Assembly: GCA_021161305.1 (NCBI GenBank)
Contig: JAGHAW010000245.1
Span: forward strand, 1-8,240
Origin: Sulfurimonas sp.
GTDB lineage: Bacteria > Campylobacterota > Campylobacteria > Campylobacterales > Sulfurimonadaceae
Direction of reading: 5' to 3'
DNA length: 8,240 nt
Shown: positions 1 through 5,496 of the stretch, one piece after another
Layout of the letters: each line of letters opens with the position of its first letter
Numbering within the stretch: position 1 is the first letter of the stretch
The notes under the pieces: generated by a model
Seen by the model: the letters and a program-made list of their open reading frames with translations, nothing else
What the model was told of the DNA's origin: nothing
The model's database searches: none
Position numbers and translations under genes: made by a program

Positions 1-2
1 AC

Positions 3-833
3 TTTTTAAATACCCACTACGATAAACTACACAAGTTTGAGACAACTCTCAAAGAGTCACTAAAGAAAGAAGAAGTTCTTAATAGTGATGAGACAGGAGT
101 AAATATAAGAGCCAAACTTCATTGGATACATGTAGCATCTTCATCTACAATGACATACTACATGCTTCATCAAAAAAGAGGAAGAGCTGCAATGGATGCT
201 ATGGAGATAATACCTTCTTATCAAGGTGTTTTAGTTCATGACCATTGGACGCCATATAATAAATACACTAACTGTACGCATAGTTACTGTAATGCACATA
301 TACTAAGAGAGCTAAATGGTATTACTGAAAAAGAGAGTGTTGCTTGGAGTCAAGATATGCATACATTACTGACAAATATGAATATAGCAGTACATAAAGC
401 TAAAGATAGTGATAAAACCCAACTATCACAACCACAAATCCAAAAATTTATTTTAAATTATGAGAAAATTATAAAAAGTGCTAACAACTACTATCCACCA
501 CCAGAAAAAAACCTAAAAAAAGCAAGAGGACGACCTAAACAAGAAAAAGGTAAAAATCTACTGGATAGATTGTCAAAATATCAAGATGAAACACTAAGGT
601 TTTTAAGTGATTTCAAAGTGCCTTTTACAAATAATTTAGCTGAGAGAGATTTGAGAATGATTAAAGTTAAAGAAAAAATCTCAGGTTCATTTGCTAGCTT
701 TAAAGGTGGAGAAATCTTCTGCAGAATCAGAAGTTATATCTCTACTCTTAAAAAGAACAATATTGCAGTACTGCAGGGGCTTAGAGATGCTTTAGTTGGT
801 AAATCTTATATTCCTGTTGGTGCTGGGTTCTGA
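3..833 (+). CDS. IS66-family transposase, C-terminal part (5' end outside window)
   Basis: This is a DDE transposase that cuts and joins insertion-sequence ends. The frame is open from the window edge (first full codon at 3), so the ATG at 150 is internal, not the start. Residues before it already form the conserved catalytic block NSDETG, with the first Asp at 87-89, followed by HWIHVAS. The second Asp is in VHDHW (240-242), followed by the family-typical CNAHILREL. The Glu is in NNLAERDLRM (642-644), followed by the KEKISGSFAS and FCRIRSYIST blocks. All three catalytic residues are present. About 276 codons are visible against roughly 450-520 for full IS66 transposases, so the N-terminal DNA-binding part lies upstream. 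The protein stops shortly after the RIRSYIST region, as in the shorter (ISBst12-like) branch, so TGA 831-833 is probably the native stop. Codon use matches the neighbours. Family assignment is firm; whether the element is intact and active cannot be judged. Confidence 0.93.
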   Translation, partial: FLNTHYDKLHKFETTLKESLKKEEVLNSDETGVNIRAKLHWIHVASSSTMTYYMLHQKRGRAAMDAMEIIPSYQGVLVHDHWTPYNKYTNCTHSYCNAHILRELNGITEKESVAWSQDMHTLLTNMNIAVHKAKDSDKTQLSQPQIQKFILNYEKIIKSANNYYPPPEKNLKKARGRPKQEKGKNLLDRLSKYQDETLRFLSDFKVPFTNNLAERDLRMIKVKEKISGSFASFKGGEIFCRIRSYISTLKKNNIAVLQGLRDALVGKSYIPVGAGF

Positions 834-938
834 ATGGTTACTCGTAATTATCATAATGAAGAAGATTTTAATAAGTATCCATTATCTAAGCTTACTAAAG
901 ATTTGTATTTACATTTTGATAGAACTAAAAAGACATAA
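834..938 (+). CDS. Small 34-aa ORF abutting the transposase stop, doubtful
   Basis: An ATG directly follows the transposase TGA in the same frame and opens 34 codons (MVTRNYHNEEDF... ending ...FDRTKKT). The peptide is hydrophilic with no signal peptide, membrane segment or motif I recognise. There is no convincing Shine-Dalgarno at proper spacing, since the upstream sequence is the transposase C-terminus. It could be the tail of an older gene interrupted by the insertion, a readthrough extension of the transposase, or chance. Confidence that it is a real gene is low. Confidence 0.15.
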   Translation: MVTRNYHNEEDFNKYPLSKLTKDLYLHFDRTKKT

Positions 939-1070
939 TAAAATTAATAAGAAATTGCACCTTTAAACACTTTTCAAGTTTTTCTCTCAAAATATACTAA
1001 GTGATTAATGGATAAGAGGTGGGTTTACACAGTTTATTTTACGGTCTCAAATTTCTACATGCCATGATAT
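939..1070. other. Gene-free spacer between mobile-element patch and yqeY gene
   Basis: Together with the doubtful ORF at 834-938, this makes 237 bases without a firm gene. Apart from the IS256-like end at 1010-1048, I see only a weak AT-rich stem (ACTT-TTC-AAGT followed by T5, about 973-988). That is too short to call a terminator. No clear terminator for the yqeY transcript is visible. Confidence 0.4.
1010..1048 (-). repeat. Possible IS256-family terminal inverted repeat
   Basis: Read on the minus strand from 1048, the sequence begins GAGACCGTAAAATAAACTGT and continues GTAAACCCACC. This has the layout I recall for IS256-family ends (IS256 itself has CCGTATAAT followed by TGTGTAAAA). No second copy is present in the window and no IS256 transposase is visible, so this would be a solo or severed end. 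Resemblance is from memory only. Confidence 0.3.
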
Positions 1071-1514
1071 TTAGGCTAAGAGTATTTTAACACACTCGTT
1101 GATTCTTTTTCCACTAGCTTTTCCTGCTAATCCTTTAGAAGCCATACCCATAACTTTTCCCATATCTTTCATTGTTGTTGCTCTAACTTTAGTGATAATC
1201 TCTTTTATAGCAGAACTTAGTTCATCATCACTTAACTGTGCCGGTAGGTATGGCATGTAGAAAGCTATTTCATCGAGTTCTATCTGCATCAAATCATCAC
1301 GACCTGCCGCTTTGTATTGAGTTATAGAATCGTTTCTGCTTTTTACCTGTTTTTGAATGATTTTAACTATGTCATCATCGCTTAACTCTTTTCTCTCATC
1401 TACTTCTATCTGTTTAAAAGCACTTGTTAAAAGGCGAAGAGCATCTCTTTTTTTTGTCTCCTTTGCTTTCATGGCATTTTTCACATCTTGGTTAATTATT
1501 TCTCTTAAATTCAT
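1071..1514 (-). CDS. GatB/YqeY domain-containing protein
   Basis: This is a 147-residue, all-helical cytoplasmic protein of the YqeY family, which resembles the C-terminal tail domain of GatB, the tRNA-contacting subunit of the Glu/Asp-tRNA amidotransferase. The role of the stand-alone protein is not settled. Family-typical blocks are visible: an N-terminal IINQDVKNAMKAKETKKRDALRLL helix, the RNDSITQYKAAGRDDL segment near residues 60-75, EIAFYMPYLPAQLSDDEL near 80-100, and MKDMGKVMGMASKGLAGKASGK near 114-135. Length matches the usual ~148 aa and the gene looks intact. The ATG at 1512-1514 is preceded by AAGGA (1522-1526) at 7-nt spacing. It is transcribed divergently from flgH across a 55-bp gap and ends 20-odd bases from the mobile-element patch, which seems to have landed just past its stop codon. 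Confidence 0.92.
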   Translation of the reverse strand: MNLREIINQDVKNAMKAKETKKRDALRLLTSAFKQIEVDERKELSDDDIVKIIQKQVKSRNDSITQYKAAGRDDLMQIELDEIAFYMPYLPAQLSDDELSSAIKEIITKVRATTMKDMGKVMGMASKGLAGKASGKRINECVKILLA

Positions 1515-1525
1515 CTATAAGTCCT

Positions 1526-1540
1526 TGGAACTATTTTTGC
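1526..1540 (+). promoter_or_regulatory. Sigma-54 (RpoN) promoter for flgH
   Basis: TGGAAC (1526-1531), a 5-nt spacer, then TTGC (1537-1540) matches the sigma-54 -24/-12 consensus TGGCAC-N5-TTGC at all but one position. The invariant GG (1527-1528) and GC (1539-1540) are at the required distance. Transcription would start near 1551-1552, giving a leader of about 18 nt before the flgH ATG. Sigma-54 with the FlgS/FlgR system drives many rod and hook genes in Campylobacterota, which agrees with the gene it precedes. Confidence 0.8.
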
Positions 1541-1544
1541 TAGT

Positions 1545-1550
1545 ATTATA
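1545..1550 (-). promoter_or_regulatory. -10 box for the gatB/yqeY-domain gene
   Basis: On the minus strand this is a perfect TATAAT, placed to start transcription near 1538 and give a leader of about 24 nt before the yqeY ATG. No good -35 box is seen at 16-18 nt, which is common for sigma-70 promoters in Campylobacterota. The box sits immediately beyond the -12 element of the opposing flgH promoter, so the two promoters overlap. Confidence 0.5.
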
Positions 1551-1569
1551 ACTAAATAAGCGAGAGATA

Positions 1570-2295
1570 ATGATGATAAAAAGAATTTTAATTACTTTAC
1601 TACCAATATGTGCTATACTATTTTTGGTTGGATGTACTGCCAATCTTACTGATCCGGAGATAACTTTTGAGCCTCCTGTTTATGTGGAACAGATGCCAGC
1701 TCTTGAAGATAGAAAAGATTATACTTCAACAGGTAGTATTTTTGGACAAGGGGATAATCCGCTCTTTTCAGACCATAAGGCTATGCATACTAACGATATA
1801 GTGAGGGTTGTTATATCTGAAACTGCAAAAAGTTCTAACACTGGGGCTAAGCAACTTAGTGAGGATGACAGTTCATCTTTGGGTGGGGGAACATTTACAG
1901 GCAATGGTACCAATTCGTCGGTTGATTCAATAGTGTCTAGTCTGAATGGCGTCACAAACATAGGTTTTAGTGGCAATTCTAAAAGTGGCTTTAAGGGTCA
2001 AAGCAGTGCTACTAAAGATGCATCATTTACTACAACAGTATCTGCTAGAGTTGTAAAAGTGTTGCAAAATGGAAACTATTTTATTGCTGGAAAAAGAGAG
2101 ATTTTAGTAGATGATCAAAAACAGATTATACAATTAAGCGGTGTGATTCGTCCATATGACATAGACCAGTACAATACAATTGATTCATCAAAGATAAGTG
2201 ATGCTAGAATTCTTTATAAAACAGAGGGAGATGTAGATCGTGCAACAAAACAGGGATGGGGAACAAAAATTGTTCAAGCTGTATGGCCTTTTTAG
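1570..2295 (+). CDS. flgH: Flagellar L-ring protein FlgH (lipoprotein)
   Basis: FlgH forms the L-ring, the outer-membrane bushing around the flagellar rod. The N-terminus is a lipoprotein signal peptide (KR at 4-5, then a hydrophobic run) ending in a lipobox LVGC with the lipidated Cys at residue 22. Conserved FlgH blocks follow: GSIFGQGDNPLFSDHKAMHTNDIVRV (residues ~55-80), a Gly/Ser/Asn-rich middle, FKGQSSATKDASFTTTVSARV, VLQNGNYFIAGKREILV, IIQLSGVIRPYDID, and the C-terminal GWGTKIVQAVWPF. The 241-aa length is normal for the family. Two in-frame ATGs (1570, 1573) are possible. The GAGAG at 1562-1566 sits better for the second, which would give MIKRILITL; the difference is one residue. The gene follows the sigma-54 promoter at 1526-1540. 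Its last ~56 bases overlap the next gene, suggesting translational coupling. Confidence 0.97.
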   Translation: MMIKRILITLLPICAILFLVGCTANLTDPEITFEPPVYVEQMPALEDRKDYTSTGSIFGQGDNPLFSDHKAMHTNDIVRVVISETAKSSNTGAKQLSEDDSSSLGGGTFTGNGTNSSVDSIVSSLNGVTNIGFSGNSKSGFKGQSSATKDASFTTTVSARVVKVLQNGNYFIAGKREILVDDQKQIIQLSGVIRPYDIDQYNTIDSSKISDARILYKTEGDVDRATKQGWGTKIVQAVWPF

Positions 2296-3910
2296 TTTAG
2301 TAGTTTTACTTAGTGGCAGTGTTATATCTGCACAATCATTTGAAGAGTTTAAACACTCTCAAGCTCAATCTTTTGCAAAATACAAAGATGAGAGGGACAA
2401 TGCTTTTAACAAGTACCTAAAAGCAGAGTGGAAAGCTTATATGGCAGATCAGGGTGTTGATTTGTATGAAAAGCCTAAGCCAAAAAAAATAGCTTCTGCA
2501 AAACCAAAAAAAATCAAAAGTGTCGGTCCTAAAATAAGTATAAAAATCAAAAAGATTAAGCATGTAGAACCAAAACCAGTTCAAAAATTTATAGTTCTTC
2601 CAAAAGTTACTCCTAAAATTAAAAAGCCAGAAGTTAAAAAAGTAGAAGTTAAAAAACCAGAACCAAAACCGATTGAGCCAAAAAAAATAGAAGTAAAAAA
2701 ACCAGAGGTGAAAAAGGTTGAGCCCAAGAAAAAAGTTATAGTTGTTGTTCCTGTGAAAAAACCTAAAAAAGTGACTAAACCAAAAGAGATACTTAAAGTT
2801 GTGCAAAAAGATATTAGTTTTGATTTTTTCGGTTCAACTCTTGGCTTTGATGTGCCGAGTAAAATTAAGAAGGCAAGGTTTTATCCTCAAAATCAAAAAG
2901 GAATTGGAAACTTTTTTGATAGTGCAGCATCAAGTGAATATGAGCAGTTTATAGAAGAAATTGTTGATGTAAGCAAGGTTATGAAACTAAATGACTGGGG
3001 AAAATATCTTTTGGTTTTAAAAATTTCAAACTCTGTTTTTAATAATCAGGATAACTCAAAACTTCTAAGTTGGTTTATCTTTAACAAGATGGGTTATGCT
3101 GTGAAAATAGGACTTGCAAAGAGGCATGTTATCTTAATGCACTACTCAAAAAAGATTATATATTCAACTCCAAACTATAGTTTTGGTAAAAAGAAATTTT
3201 ATGTAGTTGCTAATTACGCTAAGGGTAGTGTAGGAAGACTTTACTCATATAAGCAAGATTATCCTGGAGCAGATAAGTCATTAGACCTCTCTCTTGAGAA
3301 ACTTCCTATGTTTCAACCAAATATAAAAAATAATACTCTCTCATTTAGAGAGTTTGGAAATAGTTATAGTATAAATTATGAGTTTAACCAAAATTTGATA
3401 GATTTTATGGCTACATATCCACAAGCAGATTATGATACATTTTTTAATGCTCCAGTTGAAAGTCGAACTTATGCAGGTATTGCTGTAGGACTTAAAAAGT
3501 TTGTTGATGGGAAAAAGGCAAGTGATGCCATGAATTTTGTTCTTCATTTTGTTCAAAAATCTTTTGAGTATGAGAGAGATAACCAGCAGTTTGGTAGAGA
3601 AAAAGTGATGTTTGCACAAGAGACTCTCTACTATAAAAAATCTGATTGTGAAGATAGAGCAGTGCTTTTTTCATACTTGATAAAAGAGCTTTTTGGAGTA
3701 GGTGTGGTCGGAGTAAAATATAAAGACCACATGGCTACAGCTCTCTATGTTCCAATGCAGGGTGATAGTGTAAAATCTGGTTCAAGGAAATTTGTAATAG
3801 CTGACCCTACTTATATAAATGCAAGCATAGGTCAAAGTATGCCAAAGTACAGATCTAAAAGACCAGAGAGTTTTATAGTAGTGAAAAAAATTAGGAGAGT
3901 AGCTTTATAA
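2240..3910 (+). CDS. Exported transglutaminase-like protein with Lys/Pro-rich spacer
   Basis: I do not know a name for this 556-aa protein. Segments in order: an N-terminal export signal with hydrophobic core LFSLVVLLSGSVISA (residues ~17-31); a charged helix with regularly spaced aromatics (FEEFKHSQAQSFAKYKDER...AFNKYLKAEWKAY); a Lys/Pro/Glu/Val-rich spacer (~77-190) like that of TonB; a globular middle (~190-405); and a C-terminal transglutaminase-like domain. That last domain shows Cys470 in KKSDCEDRAVLF, His497 in YKDHMATALY and Asp522 in IADPTYINASIG, the order and context of a papain-type Cys-His-Asp triad. Start: GTG at 2240 has GGAG at 2227-2230 (9-nt spacing). TTG at 2270 would give a shorter, more classical signal peptide (MFKLYGLFSLVV) and has a weaker GGGGA at 7 nt. 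Either start lies inside flgH, so co-expression with flgH is expected. Possible roles are protein cross-linking, peptide cleavage or scaffolding at the cell envelope; the substrate is unknown. Confidence 0.88.
   Translation: MQQNRDGEQKLFKLYGLFSLVVLLSGSVISAQSFEEFKHSQAQSFAKYKDERDNAFNKYLKAEWKAYMADQGVDLYEKPKPKKIASAKPKKIKSVGPKISIKIKKIKHVEPKPVQKFIVLPKVTPKIKKPEVKKVEVKKPEPKPIEPKKIEVKKPEVKKVEPKKKVIVVVPVKKPKKVTKPKEILKVVQKDISFDFFGSTLGFDVPSKIKKARFYPQNQKGIGNFFDSAASSEYEQFIEEIVDVSKVMKLNDWGKYLLVLKISNSVFNNQDNSKLLSWFIFNKMGYAVKIGLAKRHVILMHYSKKIIYSTPNYSFGKKKFYVVANYAKGSVGRLYSYKQDYPGADKSLDLSLEKLPMFQPNIKNNTLSFREFGNSYSINYEFNQNLIDFMATYPQADYDTFFNAPVESRTYAGIAVGLKKFVDGKKASDAMNFVLHFVQKSFEYERDNQQFGREKVMFAQETLYYKKSDCEDRAVLFSYLIKELFGVGVVGVKYKDHMATALYVPMQGDSVKSGSRKFVIADPTYINASIGQSMPKYRSKRPESFIVVKKIRRVAL
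2621..2722 (+). repeat. Protein-level repeat inside the Lys/Pro spacer
   Basis: The nine-residue unit KKPEVKKVE is encoded at 2621-2647 and again at 2696-2722, with related KKPEPKP and EPKKIEV between them. The two copies differ at synonymous positions (for example cca gaa gtt against cca gag gtg), so the repetition is kept at the protein level rather than being a fresh DNA duplication. It fits an extended, positively charged polyproline-like rod spanning the periplasm. Confidence 0.75.
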
Positions 3911-3953
3911 AACTTTGTTCGTCCACTGCTCTGCTAAAAGATAATTTTTATAT

Positions 3954-5492
3954 TTAATAGTTAAATGCAACTTTATAGGTTGGATCGTCTTCCTCATAAG
4001 CACAATGAGGACCTGCTTTTTTAAGTATATGTTTACAATCCTCACTAAGATGGCGAAGTAGCAGGTTTTTACCGGCATCTTCATATTTCTTGGTGATAGC
4101 ATCAATAGCTTCAACACCACTCGCGTCCATAACTCTTGCTTCTTTAAAGTCTATGACTACTTTTGGAGGGTCATTTTCAATGTCAAAGTTATCTCCAAAT
4201 GTTGAAGCAGAACCAAAAAATAGTGGACCATCAAGTTCATAAACTTTTGTTCCATCTTCTTCTATATGTGTATGTGAAAAGATTTTTGCATGTTTCCAAG
4301 CAAAGGCAAGGGCCGATATAATAACACCAGCAATAACAGCTACTGCTAAATCTTCAACAACTGTAATAATTGTTACTGTTAGCATAACAAAAGCATCAGT
4401 TTTAGGCATTTTGTTTAATCTTGAAAAGCTAGACCACTCAAATGTACCAATACTTACCATAAACATAATCCCAACTAAAACAGCTACTGGGATAGCATTT
4501 AAAACACTACTCATAGAAACTACAAGAATCATAAGTCCAACAGCAGCAGTAAAAGATGAAAGTCGTCCAATACCACCGGAAGTGTAGTTAATGATAGATT
4601 GTCCAATCATAGCACAACCAGCCATACCACCAAAGAATCCACATGCTATATTTCCAGTTCCTTGAGCAATACACTCTTTGTTTGCAGATCCACGAGTGTT
4701 GCTAAGTTCATCTAAAACTGAAAGTGTAAGAAGTGATTCTATAACACCGACAAGAGCAATAATCACAGAATAAGGAAGAACCATTATAATAGCATCAAGG
4801 CTCAAAATATTTTGTGGCATTATAAAGTGTGGAAGTTGACCGGCAAATTGGCTCATATCTGCTAAATCACTTAGCAAGAGAGTGTTGGCATGTGTAAAAT
4901 ATACACCTAAAGTCAGAATGATAATAGCTACTAGTCCAGCAGGTATAGCTTTGGTTACTTTAGGAAGTGCATACATGATAAACATTGTTAATGCTATTAG
5001 TATGTACATAATATAGCCTTGTCCCTCTAAAAATTTAAATTGAGATGTAGCTATAACAATAGCAAGACCATTTACAAAACCATGAATAGCAGGAACAGGT
5101 ACAAGGCGAATAAATTTACCGAGTTTTAAAGAACCAATAGCTATTTGAATAATTCCGGCAATAATAGTTGCTAATAGTATATAGTGAAGTACACTCATAG
5201 TTACAGCCTCAGCCTCTAGCCCTTGTGCAGATAAGAGTGTATTTGCCTTAAGACTAAGACCAACTAAAACAATTGCAACAGCACCGGTAGCACCAGAAAT
5301 CATACCTGCTTTACCACCAATAATTGCTGTTACAAGACCTAAAATAAAAGCAGTATAAAGTCCTACAATGGGACTAACTCCGGCGATAAATGAAAATGCG
5401 ACAGCTTCTGGAACCAAAGCAACTGAAACTACTAAACCAGATAAAATATCATTTTTTATATTTTTTGATGAATATTTTTTTAAATCAAACAA
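3954..5492 (-). CDS. SulP-family (SLC26-type) inorganic anion transporter with STAS domain
   Basis: This is an inner-membrane transporter of the SulP family, whose members carry sulfate, bicarbonate or other anions. The N-terminal signature (residues ~19-49) contains LVPEAVAFSFIAGVSPIVGL. Repeated hydrophobic segments fill residues ~20-400. The family-typical block GFFGGMAGCAMIGQSIINYTSGG lies at about 280-300. A cytoplasmic C-terminal STAS domain begins near residue 410 (ELDGPLFFGSAS) and contains VMDASGVEAID with Asp456 and Ser458. The start is TTG at 5490-5492: an in-frame TAG is the codon immediately before it and GAAGG (5502-5506) lies 9 nt upstream, so no earlier start is possible. The length of 512 aa is on the short side for SulP but both domains are complete. 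It lies 4 nt downstream of valS and is almost certainly co-transcribed. The substrate cannot be read from sequence; in a sulfur-oxidising Campylobacterote, sulfate or bicarbonate would be equally reasonable guesses. Confidence 0.93.
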   Translation of the reverse strand: MFDLKKYSSKNIKNDILSGLVVSVALVPEAVAFSFIAGVSPIVGLYTAFILGLVTAIIGGKAGMISGATGAVAIVLVGLSLKANTLLSAQGLEAEAVTMSVLHYILLATIIAGIIQIAIGSLKLGKFIRLVPVPAIHGFVNGLAIVIATSQFKFLEGQGYIMYILIALTMFIMYALPKVTKAIPAGLVAIIILTLGVYFTHANTLLLSDLADMSQFAGQLPHFIMPQNILSLDAIIMVLPYSVIIALVGVIESLLTLSVLDELSNTRGSANKECIAQGTGNIACGFFGGMAGCAMIGQSIINYTSGGIGRLSSFTAAVGLMILVVSMSSVLNAIPVAVLVGIMFMVSIGTFEWSSFSRLNKMPKTDAFVMLTVTIITVVEDLAVAVIAGVIISALAFAWKHAKIFSHTHIEEDGTKVYELDGPLFFGSASTFGDNFDIENDPPKVVIDFKEARVMDASGVEAIDAITKKYEDAGKNLLLRHLSEDCKHILKKAGPHCAYEEDDPTYKVAFNY

Positions 5493-5496
5493 CTAC

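Larger units (their letters stand above)
1..1048 (+). mobile_element. Insertion-sequence patch: IS66-type element plus possible IS256-type terminus
   Basis: The transposase remnant and the gene-poor stretch after it (834-1070) form an accessory patch ending just short of the 3' end of the yqeY gene at 1071. The right boundary of the IS66 element is not certain. One option is close to the stop codon, where tgaatggttac spans 831-841; another is further downstream. A different terminus-like sequence lies at about 1010-1048. Neither end can be confirmed, because the left ends and target duplications lie outside the window. The call rests on the transposase; the exact extent is inference. Confidence 0.5.

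Noticed and set aside
150..833. ATG at 150 as the true start of the transposase
   Set aside because: The frame is open to the window edge and the catalytic DETG block lies upstream of this ATG, so it is internal.
970..990. Small hairpin followed by T's as a terminator for the transposase
   Set aside because: The perfect stem is only 4 bp and nearly all A/T; it is unlikely to terminate transcription.
2417..2806. Minus-strand ORF rich in Phe/Trp/Leu
   Set aside because: It is the antisense of the AAA/CCA-rich Lys/Pro spacer; low-complexity composition explains it.
2240..3910. Reading the Lys/Pro-rich protein as TonB
   Set aside because: The spacer is TonB-like but the C-terminus is a transglutaminase-like domain with SDCEDRAVLF; there is no TonB C-terminal domain and no ExbB/ExbD genes nearby.
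3911..3953. Intrinsic terminator between the two convergent genes
   Set aside because: The 43 bp are AT-rich, but I find no GC-containing stem followed by a T-run on either strand.
3905..4120. Minus-strand ORF overlapping the SulP 3' end
   Set aside because: It is a shadow in another frame of the STAS-domain coding region with no supporting features.
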